Shown here: positions 12,066 through 27,000 of the stretch, piece by piece
Numbering within the stretch: position 1 is the stretch's first letter
Layout: every line of letters starts with the position of its first letter
NCBI GenBank assembly: GCA_914767715.1
Contig: OU612071.1
Span: forward strand, 15,682,948-15,746,947
Direction: 5' to 3'
Source: Membranipora membranacea
Lineage: Eukaryota > Bryozoa > Gymnolaemata > Cheilostomatida > Membraniporidae
DNA: 64,000 nucleotides
Made by a program: the position numbers and the translations under genes
Notes under the pieces: generated by a model
Database searches by the model: none
What the model was told of the DNA's origin: nothing
Seen by the model: the letters and a program-made list of their open reading frames with translations, nothing else

Positions 12066-15000
12066 ATGACTGTAATACCAACGTTACTGGGCCTGTTGGC
12101 TGTGTGGATTAGTTCAACTGATGCAGCAGGAAATCCTAACTCTCTCTGCTACGATCCTGTGACAAACAAACCACAGAAGTGTGAACCTGTATTCCAGAAC
12201 ATTGCCTATGGCATGCCTGTAAGTAGAACAACAGTATAATCAAGGAGTAACAGGGTTCGCTGTAACTCCTTGGTATAATTAGTAGGTGTATCTCTGACTT
12301 TTAATGCAATGGTTCCTTTGTAACTGATCGTCATGGGCCCCTGGGACTTACATACATGTCTTTACTTTGCCAATGTCCACATATTTGGATGGTTGTAGTG
12401 GACATTGGCAAAGTAAAGACATGTAGGTCCCAGCCAGGGGCCCGTGGTTTTGCACTGTTGAGATAATCATTTTCAAGAGCATCCCACCAAGCCCTTGCTG
12501 ATCGTGTCATTAGTTTGTTTGCTCTTAAAGTGTGCTGTGGGGGGAAAGATCCAGAGCAGAGAGTTTCAGGGTCTGGTTGTTGTCAAATCGAACAATATTT
12601 GATGAAGGCCAAATCCCCCATCATGCCTCCTAACTCTTTAGTCACTAATAGGCTCTACTTTTCAATCCATTGGTTGCATTCTGTGGCAGTTAATTCATTC
12701 TGTGGCAGTTAATTGAAAACTCTCACTTGAGCCTCTCTCACATGTCCCTCTGTATGTATGGCATTTTTTTATTACATAAGTCAAATCCTTGTTCGAAGCA
12801 CACACCCACCAGATGCCCGACACAGGTGCAAGCTGGTGTCAGTTATATTATCTCTGATATATCAGTTTGTAGGATGTCATATTACTCGAGGCCCAAGCGT
12901 TTGGGCCAATGACAAGATATCGCACATTTTTTGTCTTGTGTATTGGTACAGAATGCATATCCCTGCTCGGCTGTGTTTATCCATAGCGAACCTATTATGT
13001 ACTTAGATATTTGTATGATGCTGTTATAGGTTGACGCCACAAACACCTGTGGAGACCCAGTCGTGAATGATGCTAACGGCCGACCCTACCCTCCTCAGAT
13101 GGTAGACAGGTTCCAGACATACTTCTCACAGACAGGAGCTACAGGACAGAGAAAATATAGGGATTACTGCGTCAGTCAGTCACAGGACTCCAGGAGGCGG
13201 CATGGTCCTCAGTATATGGTCGATCTGGATGGTTAGTATTAAAAAGTATTTAAAGTGGCAGACAACCACGAAAGCTATATTTTGATATTTGATGCGTAAT
13301 GATGTGCTTTATGGTTGCAGCCATGATTGCAGTCATGGGGTGGAGGGGCTATTGACTGCCCTGTGGTGCAGATCCAAATCTTATACTATAGATTTCCATT
13401 GTTGAGTATGTTGCCTACTGGTGAAGGTTAATTGCAACTTGATATGTATTTAGGGGGGGCCAGGGTTGTCTTTTACTATAAGTGATTGGCTTATTGCTAC
13501 CTCTGAAATAATAGTGCCCTTTTTTTGGTGCACCAGTCCATATAACATTGTGGTTTTTAGCTGAGATTAAATTAGGAACAATAAACAATTTGTACATATT
13601 TTCTTCTCCATATCCCATCATATCAACTGTAAGCTTTTGTTTAGCTTGTAAACAATAGACTGTTTGTATGCACAAATAAAGGGTCCATTGATAAAATAGC
13701 AGAGCATATCTCAACATTGTAAGTGTTGTAGGCCATGAAATAAATGGGATGCTAATTGATGTAGGGGTCTATTGCACACGAGCAACATAGGTTTGTCTGA
13801 TTCAGAAAACTATCATGATTTTATTCAATCGGCTGTTTCACATCCTGTACTATAGGCCTATGTCTGACTTTTATCTTATGCAATCTACATGGCCTTGTGA
13901 ATGACATGTTTGTCTTATTTTGTCCCGTGTCTTTTATTAAAAAAGTGTATTACAGCTATATTTAACCTAAGTTTTGAACTGATCTTAGTTTGTCGATGTT
14001 ACCTGTGAGTGTTTTGCAGCTATGTAAAGTGGCTAATGAATAGATTGGACCAAAACCCCATATAAGAGTTTAGACAACGCTAAGCTCACCGCCAAACCCA
14101 AACTTTCAGATTATAACCTGCACAGTCCACAGGCTATTAAAATGCTGGTAACAGATAACACCTATAATTTTACGTCGTGTTATATTTTATTCTCAGGACC
14201 CGACAATGCCACCTGGTGGCAGAGTATCACACTATATGAATATAAGGAGAGAAACCTGGGAGATATGGTGAAGGCTGTCATAACCCTAAATCTAGGTAAG
14301 TTTGGTGGACTGATGCTGAGGTAGGTATATCCCACCCTCCCGGTAGCAATCCACTGACTTGGGGGTTATGAAATTTTTGCAGATATATCATATGAAGTTT
14401 GTTTATTGCCTCATTCTGTTATCCATCCTTTTAAAGGTTGATAGCATTGAAAGTATGTCACATAAGTGGAAAGATAAATTAAAAAAGAATCTGAGCTGCA
14501 TTAGTTGAAATATCGCATATAACATTCAGGGGATGGTGATCGTCGTTGGCTAAATCCACATAACTAAGTGTTGGTTCCCCTCTATTATTGTTAAGTCAGT
14601 GGCTGATAACAGATTGTACCATGCAGGGCAGGCGTAGGCGATTACAGACTTATGGGGTGGGGTATTCAATTTTGCAGAATAACTCAAATATAAATGCTTC
14701 GATCAGAACACCTTATTGTGCTATATTTATCAAACAGCCTAGGGCCTAAATTTGTCTCACTAAATTTCACTACTCAAGGGCGATTGTAGCCCCAATGTGC
14801 AGTGCAAACCTTAGAATGAGTGATATTCACTGAGATTGTTAGGTAATCAGACTGCAAAATGGTAATAAAACTGAAAATATAGCCACAAAAATGTAATGCT
14901 TACTCTAAATGTGCTATCTGAACAATTAGCAGGTACTCATTTGTCATCTCATCAGTGGGATATTGACAATGTGATGTAGTATTGATGACTTCAAGGTCAA

Positions 15001-18000
15001 ATGTTGACTCAGTTGGTGTCAATTTTTGTCAAAGATAGGATAGCTAGCTTGTTAGGCTTAGTGATCATCCAAAATTATTTTTGGTGGCCTAGCTAGGGAG
15101 TAGTCAGAAAGGCCATAACCAACAGCGGACATGATATTTTCGAGTGAACTAGTTTAGTTAGTTTAGTTTATTGTAGCATTCAGTATCAAATATTGATAAA
15201 AAGGAATGCGCACAATGTCAAAATTATGTAGAATCTACTAAATAAAAATATAGGATTGAAAAAAAAGATCACACCAGGATGGTTGGCCATTCTCGTTCTA
15301 TATTGGCGAATAGTGAGGTGCCACAGCTGCGGAATTCATAGTCACTCACATATTTCATAACTAACTGAGAGATGACCTTTACTGATACTGATGTACTTTG
15401 GATGCTGTCACCAGTCATTATTATATAGAGCGCCGACTTCGACAGCAGAAAAGTGCTGACTTAGATCACTCATAGTTTATCAGTTAATCAGGGCGAAATG
15501 TTATTTTTGACAAGTTGTTAGGAAATAGTTGCTGTTTACATAACAAGCATTGTGGTGAGATAGTAAGAATTGAGGTCTGGTTGTATAAAGAGAGGAGTGA
15601 GGAATATACTTGACTCATCATAAACAACTTTGACAATGGCATTCCTTGCAATTATCATGCAGGTTGGACACAATGATCTCCAGCTCTATAATGGAGAGGG
15701 AGTTCATTGATGAGTGGACACACCAAGTGTTTATGGTATGAGCTCAGTCTCTGGTGTGAATGCATATTCCATCATGGTAGTTTAATGTTAATGGAACGGA
15801 AAGGACAAGATACGATCCAAGCTGATAGGTATTTGAGATTTCTACCTCTCCGAGAGACACTTGCCACATCATGCGGTGTTAGTTATTTGGATAGAATTGT
15901 TAAAGTTATGTTCCACCAATAATGTGAATGGAACCCCACAAGGTCCTCTGTCGAGTTCCTGGCATGTAAGTCAAATCCAGAAATTTTGTTCTTGTGAATG
16001 CTTAAGCAAGAGCTGACCAAGTCCTCTTTCCTGTCACATCGATGACTCTGTGTCTCTCAAGAAGGGATTTGTAGACCTATGTTGCATTTGGCGGAAGATA
16101 CTAACTCATTTTTATAAGACATAGTGATACGGTTAACTGCTTGTCCTCGGAATTGTCATTGCACAGGCCTAAATGAAGAAGTCATTCCTTGCACTAGGTA
16201 ATTCTGGGTGCAAAGCTTTAGAGCGCATAGGGGCCTAACTGGCTCACTGCTATCATAGTTAAGAAAGCCTGCAAATGTTTTGCGGTTTGAGGTAATTATA
16301 GGTTTATGTTTCAAGGCCCCAGTTATTCACAGTCCAAATACCTGTTATTTTCTGTGACAAACTTTAATGATGACCGAGTCAGCTCTACTATTTCTAAATT
16401 CTGTTGAGCAAGTGAGGCACAAATGACTCACTCGTCTTGGTTTAAGGGCTAGATTCCTGCCGTAGACTGAGTTTTAGCCAGAAACTGGATATTTTTTGGG
16501 AGAAACCTGTGCACCGCTTCATACAATCAGAAAACCCAATATGACAAATATTCCAGTGTTTTCCTCATTCAATTTCTGATTTAAGTTGGGGTTAGTTTTT
16601 AAATGAGGTATGATTTATAGGAGGCACTGGTTCATATTGTACTCCCAGTTATTTGTACATGCTGCCAAGTAGAGGTGTGCAGCGGCAGCCCGCGTAAGCT
16701 GTTAATCATGAGATGAAATGTTGAGGTGATGACTATGTTAATTCATGTTTTATAGCTGTTCATTGTGTTAACTGCTGTTTTTACTGTCTGTTGTTTCTGT
16801 GGTTGATCTATTGCTCATCAATGAGCTCATTGTGTTTGATGAGTACCTCCTGTCTTATGAAGTCAGTTCACTGTCCAGACGCACAACAATTCAGGTCGGA
16901 GGTCTGGAACTTGAGATCCCGAATATGGATAGGAATATAATGCTATGCAGCCTCTAGAATCTACATTAACCATCATATTTGTTTGGTTATAATTGATGTC
17001 ATAGATTGAAAGTAAGAGTTTATGGTCTATACTCGCTGTCCTTGGTCGATCTCTGCTATTCAGTGACCTCGACAGTGGATGTTTCGAGTTAGGTCCGAGT
17101 GCTAGATTATTGGGATTAGTTCATAGTTACAGCCACATCCCAGTCCAGGTGTCTTCATGCAAAACATTTAGTCTGAGCCCCCCAGACTTTTGCCCCTCGC
17201 CCGACGGCCCCCCGGCAGAACATTATGTGATTGAAACCGTTGCAGAGGCCAGAGCACCAGTTTGACATAAACCCAGTTATGTTTGATTATCTCGCTTTAG
17301 AACCAGACGGTTGTATTCTCTGTGAAGCCGGGTTAAAATCGCAAGTCTCTCTCTGTCCAAAGACTGAGAAAAAACAGTGCCTTAATGGGGCGGCCGCCGC
17401 CGTATTCGGCCTTTAGACACTGAGACTCTTCTCTTGCAGAGAGGGAGACATAGGGGTGATTATTGTTCAGTCATAGCAGAGGGGCATTACTGCCCCTCCC
17501 CCAAACTCCAGAGGCAACTTTGATTTGACGTTTTTAGGAATGCCCTGTGTTACACAACATCTCAGTCTGGTAACTCTAGTTATGAATGCTGCGACAGTTT
17601 ATATACATAGCCAGCCTCTACTGCAGAGTAGCAATACTACACCCCCCCCCCCCCCACCCCGACCCCAGAGGCAGGCTCTGATTTGTAGTTCTTAGGTACG
17701 AGCTACAAGCACTGCGACTGTTGATATACATATGCATAGTTCGCCTCTCTGTCTGCACACCATGGTGTCCGCCCCGCTGTGTATGGTGATTACCCTCATC
17801 TCTGAGCCAGCCTACAGGGCCTAATCACCGGGTATCCGCTGTCAATATTATACCAGAGACTATGGATATAGTCTCTGATTATACTCCTCTATCATATTGT
17901 ATAGTACTGTATAATATGATGGTTATAGCTGACAGGTGATCTTGTAATATTTGTGTCTTGATATAATCCTATCAGACTAGCTATGCAGGTCAAATCTGAA

Positions 18001-21000
18001 GTTTTTCGCTTGTAGAAATTGTCAGGTTGAATGCTAACAAGGAGTAACGTTGTTACCCCTTGATGCTAGACAGGCAAAAATGTAATATTTGTGTCTCAAA
18101 CTGAACCTATTGGCAGGTTAACGTTGAGGTTCTGTGAGTTGAAATTGTCAGGTTGAATGCTAGACAAGGTGAATACTACACATGTAATATTTGGGTCTTG
18201 ATATAATCCTATCAGACTAGCTATGCAGGTCAAAGTAGTAGGTTTTGCGAGTTGACATTGTCAGGCCGAATGGTAGGCTAACTCAAAATTTGGTTTATTA
18301 TAGCTGACAGTTGAACAAGTAATATTGGGGCCTTGCTCAACTCATTTATCTCAAGTTTTCAAGTCAATTTGAGGAGCTGTCAGAACGAATGTTACACAAA
18401 CTCTCACTCTGGTGATGTGAAGATGCTATGTAGAAAAAACTATGTAGAAAAAACTAATATCGTTCAGTATACTATTAGTGTAGTGTAGTGTTCGGATTAA
18501 GATTGTAAAATATCAAGTGGTTTGCACTGGTTAATTGCGATTGGCCTGCTTATCTACAACCCTCTGTTTTCCCCACAAACTCGTGGAGTCATTGCTGTGC
18601 TAACAACCCACTGTTGTCCACTGACTACTGGGGATTGTTGGACTCCAAGGTGTGCCTCGACCTGCCTACAAACTTAGAGTAAATTGGCGCAGACATTGCG
18701 GCCTAGCCCCTAAGACACTCCTATCTCGCCACCCTTTCTTCGGGATGCGATGAGTGATGAAACCTTGAGTTTTTAACCAACAGTATGGATATTACAGTGT
18801 AAGGTGGTTAATTCAGACTTCTTAATTCAGAACTCTTGTTAATTCAGACAAGGGAAATTGGTCCCTTCAGTCAGATCTCAATGCATTTTAGTGTTACTTA
18901 ATTCAGACTTAATGAGGACAAATTCTGGTGGTCCCCAGAGTCAGTTTGAATCAAGCGAACTGTACTGTATGGATGGTATTCTTCTTTTTGGTGCAGGCCC
19001 AGGCCTCAGTCTTGCGCTACCCATGTTAAATTTCCTCCAGGCCTTAGCAAAGAGACTTGAAAATCGGTTTTAGTAGCCCTGTTTTGAAAATGTTTTCCTA
19101 TGTGGTGCAGAACCGGGTCTATCTTTTGGATGATTCAGTCTTTTGCTTCCTATTTTAATTCCTCTAGGCTTTAGGCCTTTGCATACAGGTTAAAATTTGG
19201 TTTTGGTGGCCCTGCTCTGAAAATGACATAAATGTCATCAGTCTTTGTCACAAATATGTATATTGCTTTACAATGCCCAGGGGCTGAAATAGGGGCTATT
19301 CATACATTGAATTCATTCATCACTGTCAGGATTATCAACTGTAAACTTTTCAATGGATGAAGCCACAAATGATTGTATAAGACTATTTACAAAAGAATGA
19401 CAACCTACCTATAAATTAGGTTGACCTTAAAATTTAGGTGCAACAACTTTTGTAGTCATTTACCTCCATAATCGAAGATATTAAAATTGCTGTGACTTGT
19501 AATGGCAGAACAGCCCATTTTTGAATGGAGACTGTTTTGAGAAATATGTGATGTTTAACATGATGTTAGGTCAGCAATTTATTTTGATGGGAACTGTCGA
19601 ATGAAATTCATTCATTATCTTTGTCAGCAAGTTGACAACAAGCATACGCCTTGAGCTGCGATTACAGAAACTGAATATCCAAACTATATTATTCAGTGAT
19701 GACATGGCTTCAAAGATTGACATGCCCCTATCAAGACTTTAGTTCTCTCTAACTCCTTGCCCTAATTGACTAGCATGTTTAATAGCATGTTCTTGTGTTT
19801 TGCTAAAATATCGTGGCCCCAAAATTTTTAGTTTCATGTTTCACTTTGATCCAATTATCTTGATAAAGACTGTCAGGCACTCTTGAGTAATTCAGGGTCA
19901 GCCATGCGATGAGTTATTCTCGTCTATCACTAAACAAAGGGCTGCCTCACAGTTAGACTCTATGTGTGTATCAGTGACTGACGTCAGTGCTATACACTCA
20001 CTGAATAATGGCAGTGATTTGTGTTTCCGACATGTCTGCTATACATTCCAGTACTGTTTCCTGTTTAAGTCCGCTCTGCTGCCTAGATGATGTATTTATA
20101 GATTGAGTTGTGTGACTTGTTGTAAACTGTTTTAGGGCCAAGGCTCTTTTTAGTTTTAGTGAAATACATTTACCAACAAATTTCCTTTTCTTCATCAGCC
20201 TGGTTTCCTTGTGCAATCAGAGCAGTGAATCTAGATAGCTTGGCAGTGCTGCTACCAATAGACACTCCAATTAAGTGCACTCCTTGCTGTGTCACTGGCG
20301 TGGCAGTGACACTGATTACTTGAGTCTACTATTGCAATTAAACACAAATCCAGTAGCGGTGTCTAGGTCTAGGTCCTACGTATTTTTATTTGAGCACACC
20401 AGACCCTTCCGCTTACACATTTGTACTTCTGGCAGTCCAATACAGAATTTTGCTTGTGAATAATTAAATGCCAACTCACACCGTTCCTAGCTTCTCATTT
20501 TATATCTTCAAACAAATTTATTTATTTTTGCAGGTAAGGCTTACGACATCACATATATAAGACTGAAGTTTCACTCCTCCAGACCCGAGAGTTTCTCTAT
20601 ATGGAAGAAGACGACCGAGACCAGTGAATGGGAGCCTTATCAGTTCTACAGCGCTAGCTGTCTGCAGACATACGGCAAACCTCAGGATGTAAGTTATCAC
20701 CGGAACGCTTGCTAGTAGCGGGGTATTGAGTAAGATCCCACAATGCCGTTTTCTGGAATTCCCAGTGATATCAGGTCAACTATAACATAGTTGTGAGATG
20801 GGCATAGGGTCCATATCATCATGGAAATGAAACTGTTGTTATGCAGCATTGTGGGAACATAAATTGGGTCATTTATGTCTAGTCCTGTGGAAAGATCCTG
20901 TTTATATCTTGGTCCCTGCAGATATGCTGTCCAAGAATATATTTTAGGTGTCAATATATCTCTGAGTGTGATAGTGCCTCAGCCAGTCTAATGAACTTTT

Positions 21001-24000
21001 CAGCAGAACACAGATTTCAGATATAGATGAATGATCTGTTGATTTCCTCTCCCTCATGTTGTTATGTAACTTTGAGATCATTGTGCCACTATACGGAAAC
21101 TGATGTCAGTCAGCATGGGCATGTTGTGGTCACGGTGCATAGTTCTCCTATGACCCATGAGCAAATCATTCTCGTGTATGCTGTGTTTGGATTATATATC
21201 GACCTTTTTCACCCATGCAATCATTTAAGAGGCATTTGGCGTTGCTCCTGGTGCGGATTAATTAAAAGTTTCATCGTTTGAGCTGGACTTACCAAGGTCC
21301 TAGAAACTGTGTGCGGGTCTGTGGCTGAACACTACTAAACTGATATCAGCCGTAACCCTCTATATAACAATCACAACAATGATACCATACCCTACTTAAT
21401 GTTTGTGAACTAATTACCACGCTCTTCTTTGTGCCCCTTCTCTTAAGCCTATCCATGTTCTATCTAACTTCACTTACAGGGAGTGATTGACACAGAGACC
21501 AGAGCAGTATGCTCAGGAGAGTACAGTGATATATCTCCTCTAAGCGGAGGTAATGTAGCCTTCGGTACTCTGGAGAAACGATTCAACGCTTACGAGTTCA
21601 CTAAAAACAAGGCTCTGCAGGTATGAACCAAATACTGTTGCATTGTGGTTACTTTCAAAGATGTTCTTGCATATGGCTGAACAAGTTGTGTATATGATTG
21701 AGTGAAAAAATTGGATTTTCAAGCCTTGCTTATTATACAACTGTGATATTGTGAGATGAATTTGGTAACAATATACACTAGAGAGAAGTAAAGTAACTTA
21801 GTAGGAAAAGTTTGCCAACTTGAAGGCCAGCTAACAATTAGGACTCACTCACTCTCACCATACTCCCACCTCAGCTAGCCACAGTATTGCTAACTAGAGC
21901 TAGCTAACATTATGTCACCTTCTAACCAGGTAAACTGAACCCAAGTTAATATTGATTCCTCTGGAAATGGAAATGTATGTGTCTGACTGGGTCTAGCTTG
22001 TTGACAAACATTTTGCCTTTAACCATATTTTCAAGTTGATTTTTTTATTTAAGTTTTAGTGAAATTTATCGCATACTACATGGGATTTGTTTATGACAGC
22101 GTTGACATCGAGTGATATTTCATATATTGTAGGAATTTGTGACAGCCGAGTCTATACAGATCAGACTAGATAGACTGAATACATTCGGAGATGAGGTGTT
22201 TGAGGACACTCAGGTACTTCAGTCATACTTCTACGCCGTCAACGATCTCTCTATCGGTGGAAAGTGAGTTAGCAATAAATCAAGACTATTTAACTTGTAG
22301 GTCGGCTGTGCTCCGGTTATAGAGGCAGCCGGACACAACCAAACTGGTGGAATGCCTCTACAATATGCATTGACTAGCTTGTCAAGGAAGCCCATGAAGA
22401 ATTTTGCTGCGTAGCAAGTTCAACCTCTTCATTCTATTACATTGGCATCAAATATAATGCGTTTCATCTATCATCTCCATGGCTTCGAAGTGCTTCGAGT
22501 GCATGAGATAAACAGCCTATCAAATTATTCGTGCCGACTCGCTGACATGTTCTTCCATGTGTATAGCTTAAGTTCTACCTGAAGTATAACCCAAGTTCTA
22601 CCATATGTAAAAACCTGTTCTACCACAAATTTAACCCGAGCTATGTACTTCTGTAATTTCCAGGTGTAAGTGTAACGGCCACGCTAACGAGTGCGTCCGC
22701 TCAGCTACTATCGACGGAGAGGAGAGTGTAGTCTGTCTGTGTAAGCATAACACCACCGGATCAGACTGTGGACAATGTCTCAGATCACATAACAACAAAC
22801 CCTGGGCTCCCGCTGAAATACAAAACGCTAACGCCTGTCAAGGTCAGTATGATAGGGTATTATTTGTTGTTGCTGCATATTTAGATTTTGGTTGAGTAGA
22901 AGCTGAAGAAAGACGGATTTTGAAAAAGTCCTCATTGTGAATATTCACTCACATTGTAGCTGGTCACTTTGTCTGGTCCTACTACCTGTAAATATAGATT
23001 TTGATAAGTTGCCCAAAGCCGTCAAGACGAAAATTTCGGCTACTAGCAGCAATTTCTTACTGGGGAATTTGGAATGATCATTGCCCACCACTTCAGCATG
23101 AATAAGTTATCACTACTGGAGAGTCTATCATACTTATTGAGTCCAGAAGATAGGAATCGGCCCTGTGTTACTAAAACCAGCCTTGTAGCAGAGCTGTTAC
23201 AGTCTGTGCCAAACTGAATAATTGAATAACACCCACAGCTGCATCATCCTTGCATAGTCTACTATATTATCGATGATTATTGTATTTCCTAATTGCTCAT
23301 ATTATCCTGACAACATAGCTTTCATGAAATATGACGTGTTGTCTGCATTAGACAAAACATAGTCTGTCTTGCCCAATGCTTGTCCAGACTGATGAGCTAA
23401 CTACCTCTTTGTTTGACCTGCTTGTTTTGAAAATTGCCCCTAACCATTTGAGGGAGTTATGCCCTCCTTGATATTAAAAAAACAACTCCCTAAAAGAGGA
23501 AAAACCATAGACTTAATAATTTATTATTAAGTCTATGGGAAAAACATTTTGTAATAAAAGAGTTGTGTCCTCATTGATTTAAAAGAGGCAACTCCCATTT
23601 TTAAATAATACCAATGCAAGGTTTTCACACAGAACTCATAATATAATTGTTTTGTAACCTCAAAGCTGAAAAGAGTAGGATCGGAACTTTCTCCTACTAA
23701 AACAAGAAAGTGATCTGACTATAAGAATTATATCGTTGTTACAGGATAAGCCTGCATGGTAAATGAGCTCTCTATTCTCTGGTGTATTTATTATTTGTTG
23801 TGTACACTAGTTGTGTTATAATGCAGGCCACAAGTTCAAACGCTTCAGCTCTTTGGTGTTGTTTGTTGTTGCTTAAGTAATACCCATGAATCTGAATGTA
23901 GTTCAAGTGCTTTAATTTTGTCCTGATGGTTGGTTATTTGTGTACCACCAGAGCAACATGGATAAAGTTTAAGCATTTGAACTAGATTTGATGTTGAGTC

Positions 24001-27000
24001 ATGACAATGTTGTGAAATTTCGAAAAGTTTGATATGGAGACATAACTCTTATTAGCTGCGCATTGTCACACTACCACCTCTCTTTATCATATGTTAGGAT
24101 CCTGGTTTGCAGCTTTGCCTCTGCTTCATATTGTGCTCTCAAAACCTCTAATGGTAGTATTCTCGGTTTCGGTCGCTGTTACCTTGTACCCGGTTCTCCA
24201 TAATCGAATCGCCTCACTTATAAGGAGGAATTTTTGTGATGATTGGTCAACATATATATCTTTGACACTACCTTAAACCTTTTGCATAGTGTTTTTTTAC
24301 AAATCTTCAGGCTTGTTTGCTTCATTACATGATTCACCGCACCCAAGGAACACTGAAAACTTACTGTATCAGCTTTGATTACAAATTAGCACATGTATCT
24401 GTGTATTTCAGAGTGTGACTGTAACGGCCGTAGTGACCTGTGTTACTTTAATCAGACCCTGTATGACCTGACCGGATCAGGAGGTCACTGCCAGGACTGT
24501 AGTGATTTCACAGCCGGGGCTAACTGTGAGAAATGTAAACCTCACTACTTCAGACAAGATACAAGGGATGTATGCCACCCCTGTAACTGTGACGATACTG
24601 GTAAGCCACCCCTGTAATTGTGACGATACTGGTAAGCCACCCCTGTAACTGTGACGATACTGGTAAGCCACCCCTGTAACTGTGACGATACTGGTAAGCC
24701 CCCCTTTAAGTGAAAGGCTTATGATGAGCCGCCCCTGTTATTGTAAGGCTATTGGTGAGCTGCCTCTTTACAATCAGGCGTCGCTATCAGATGCTGTTTT
24801 AATGTTAGGCTCCCATGCTCATCAATCTTTTCTATATGATTTTTTTTTCTAATAACCATCGATCAATGCACAGAAGAGCAAACAAGACCATGTGTAACAG
24901 AAAATAAACTGTTCGTATTTAAGGTAAAAAAAACTTGCCAAATAAAACTCCCTCAGATTTGAGCATTGATTATACATAATAACATATCTATTCATCACCA
25001 ATATCTCTGTCTTCATAGTCTGACTTCCTGTTTATAGGCTCAGTGAATCAGCAGTGTGATAGTAGAGGGCAGTGTACATGTAAGCCCGGAGTTACAGGAC
25101 TTAAGTGTGATAGGTGTCAGGCTAACTACTATGACTTTGGTACATATGGCTGTCGCCCATGTGGGTGTGTAGAGTCGGGCAGCTTTGAGAATACTCCTTA
25201 CTGTGACAGCAGAACAGGGCAGTGTACCTGTAAGGTCAGTGCATGACAAAATGAACAAAAGTCAGATGGCTAAAGGTAGAAACACACTGGTGATTAATAC
25301 ACAGCGAAACGCTAGCGAATCTAAGTAAAGAAGCACTGGTATTATTTGACACTGGGCAATTTTCTCCAAATACTAAAAAATTTAGATACTGAGATTATTC
25401 GCCAGCAGCACAATGCTTTTTCATCTAATGAAAACGTTTCTCTTTGAGGATTTGTAATGATTTCTAGTGTGTTTCTACTCTAAGACATGGGGATAGCGGC
25501 ACAGTCTAATGTGTCTGCGATGAGATTGTTCTCCTCTCTTGGTATAAAGTTTCCTAGCCAGGTTCTTAGTCTAGTCTGGAGCACTTCTTAACATGACGAC
25601 TTGAGCTAACTGAACCCTTAAAAATCCTCATGTACAATAGCAGTCTTCATTGGCTGAATAAAATTGAACATACTTGTGTGAATTCATGGCAAGTTTCTTA
25701 TGATAAATTTGCTGTATTCGATTGTCGCTATTCATTCTCAGCTTTGTTTAATAAGGTGGTCGCCACTCTAGTCTAGACCTGTCTGGCGTAGACAATCAGA
25801 CCACGCCGCTGCATTTTTTTTTATCTCAATTTTAATTCATCATTTTACTAGAAAATTTCAAGCAGAAACCTAATACAAAAAAAATAATTGTGCGATTAGT
25901 CATTTGTGGTTTCTATGTTATTTTTATCGGGTATTTTTTTGTCGCAGGAAAATGTAGAAGGACAGGACTGCGGTACATGCAAACCCGGTTACTTTAACTT
26001 AGACAGAGATAATAAGTTTGGATGTATCGCTTGTTTCTGTAACGGTAAAACATCTCAGTGTACCTCATCTCCCGGATATACTCAGTCTCTTATAAGCAGC
26101 TTCTTCGGCGCAAGTAAGTTAAATAAATAGATCAGTATTAAACAAATTATTAATTTAGTTTAAGAACTAATCAGCAGAAATGGCACTAGAGAAGTCAAGT
26201 TTTCGCAGGAGGAAAGGTTTGCCATTTGCCGCTTTCTTGAAATGGCAAAATTTAAAGCTAGCTAACATTTTCTCAACCAAGAGAAAAGCTAGAATTGTTT
26301 CCCTTTTTGGACCCTACTAAGAGCAACATATCATATCATATTGCCACAGCCTAGCTGAGCTGATTGTATAATTCAACAGTATGAGCATCAACATAATTCT
26401 ACCCCAACTTGCTTGATATGTTGCTCATTCAAATTGGTTTCTCTGATATGACAGTTGTCACATTGTAGGGTGTCACCATTAACATATAAATAGTATTTAC
26501 CTGTTTGTGGGTGTATCCCATTGATAAGTGATAGGTCAGGTTAATATTACTACATATACCGGCCAGTAACGTGCCAAGGGTCAATGAAAATAAGTTAAAA
26601 AATGGGAATTCAGTTCTGTACAGTTCCAATGTATTGTATCGCTGCTACATTGATATCTTTATAATATATACTTTGCTATTACAGATGATGGTTTGTATTT
26701 ATTTTAACAAAATCTTCAACAACTAGCATTTCTTTTTGTAACTGATCACAACATCCCAACTACAGTAGAAAGGTTCCTGGGGGATCATTTTATATAATAT
26801 GTCCAAGATCATCTAGTGATAGTAATACGGATACGAATAATCTTAGAAGATGTTTCGTGCAATTTCCTTTCGTTGTTATCTAAACTCAAACAAAACTTTT
26901 AAACAATCTAACTCGTTGCTTGTGAAGCTCGTCTGCTTAAACTATGGGATTTAATGGTAACAAAGAAACAAACAGCTAACTCGAGCTCTTGTCTAATTTA

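Larger units (their letters stand above)
14296..20533 (+). other. Laminin intron 3, 6.2 kb
   Basis: The longest intron. It holds a GC-rich cassette copy at 17,169-17,209, a SINE tail fragment at about 17,333-17,382, a run of about 14 C at about 17,643, diverged tandem units at 17,945-18,420 and a dispersed 'taattcagact' repeat at 18,780-18,970. No extra coding exon was seen. Confidence 0.6.
12066..22263 (+). other. Laminin gamma exons 1-6: signal peptide and LN domain
   Basis: Residues 1-20 form a hydrophobic signal peptide ending near STDA. The LN polymerisation domain follows to about residue 292. Family hallmarks are visible: the N-terminal NTCGDP block, a tryptophan pair in exon 3 (TWWQS), [14 protein letters not shown] in exon 4, and the closing YYAV-like strand ([14 protein letters not shown]) before LE1. 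In laminins this domain joins trimers into a network. Intron 3 (14,296-20,533) is the longest, at about 6.2 kb. Confidence 0.95.
22664..26113 (+). other. Laminin gamma exons 7-10: LE1-LE4 and start of LE5
   Basis: Cysteine-rich laminin-type EGF modules with the usual eight-cysteine pattern begin [29 protein letters not shown] and PCGCVESG. A fifth begins FCNGKTSQC and is interrupted by the L4 domain. The LE modules form a rigid rod between LN and L4. Confidence 0.95.

Noticed and set aside
13415-13717. 100-residue minus-strand frame in laminin intron 2
   Set aside because: No motif, no splice support and no codon character.
17641-17656. Poly-C run as a functional element
   Set aside because: A simple homopolymer, prone to sequencing error, with no further structure.
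24091-24276. Hydrophobic 61-residue plus-strand frame as a small membrane protein
   Set aside because: It lies in laminin intron 7, has no splice or promoter support and is expected by chance in AT-rich sequence.
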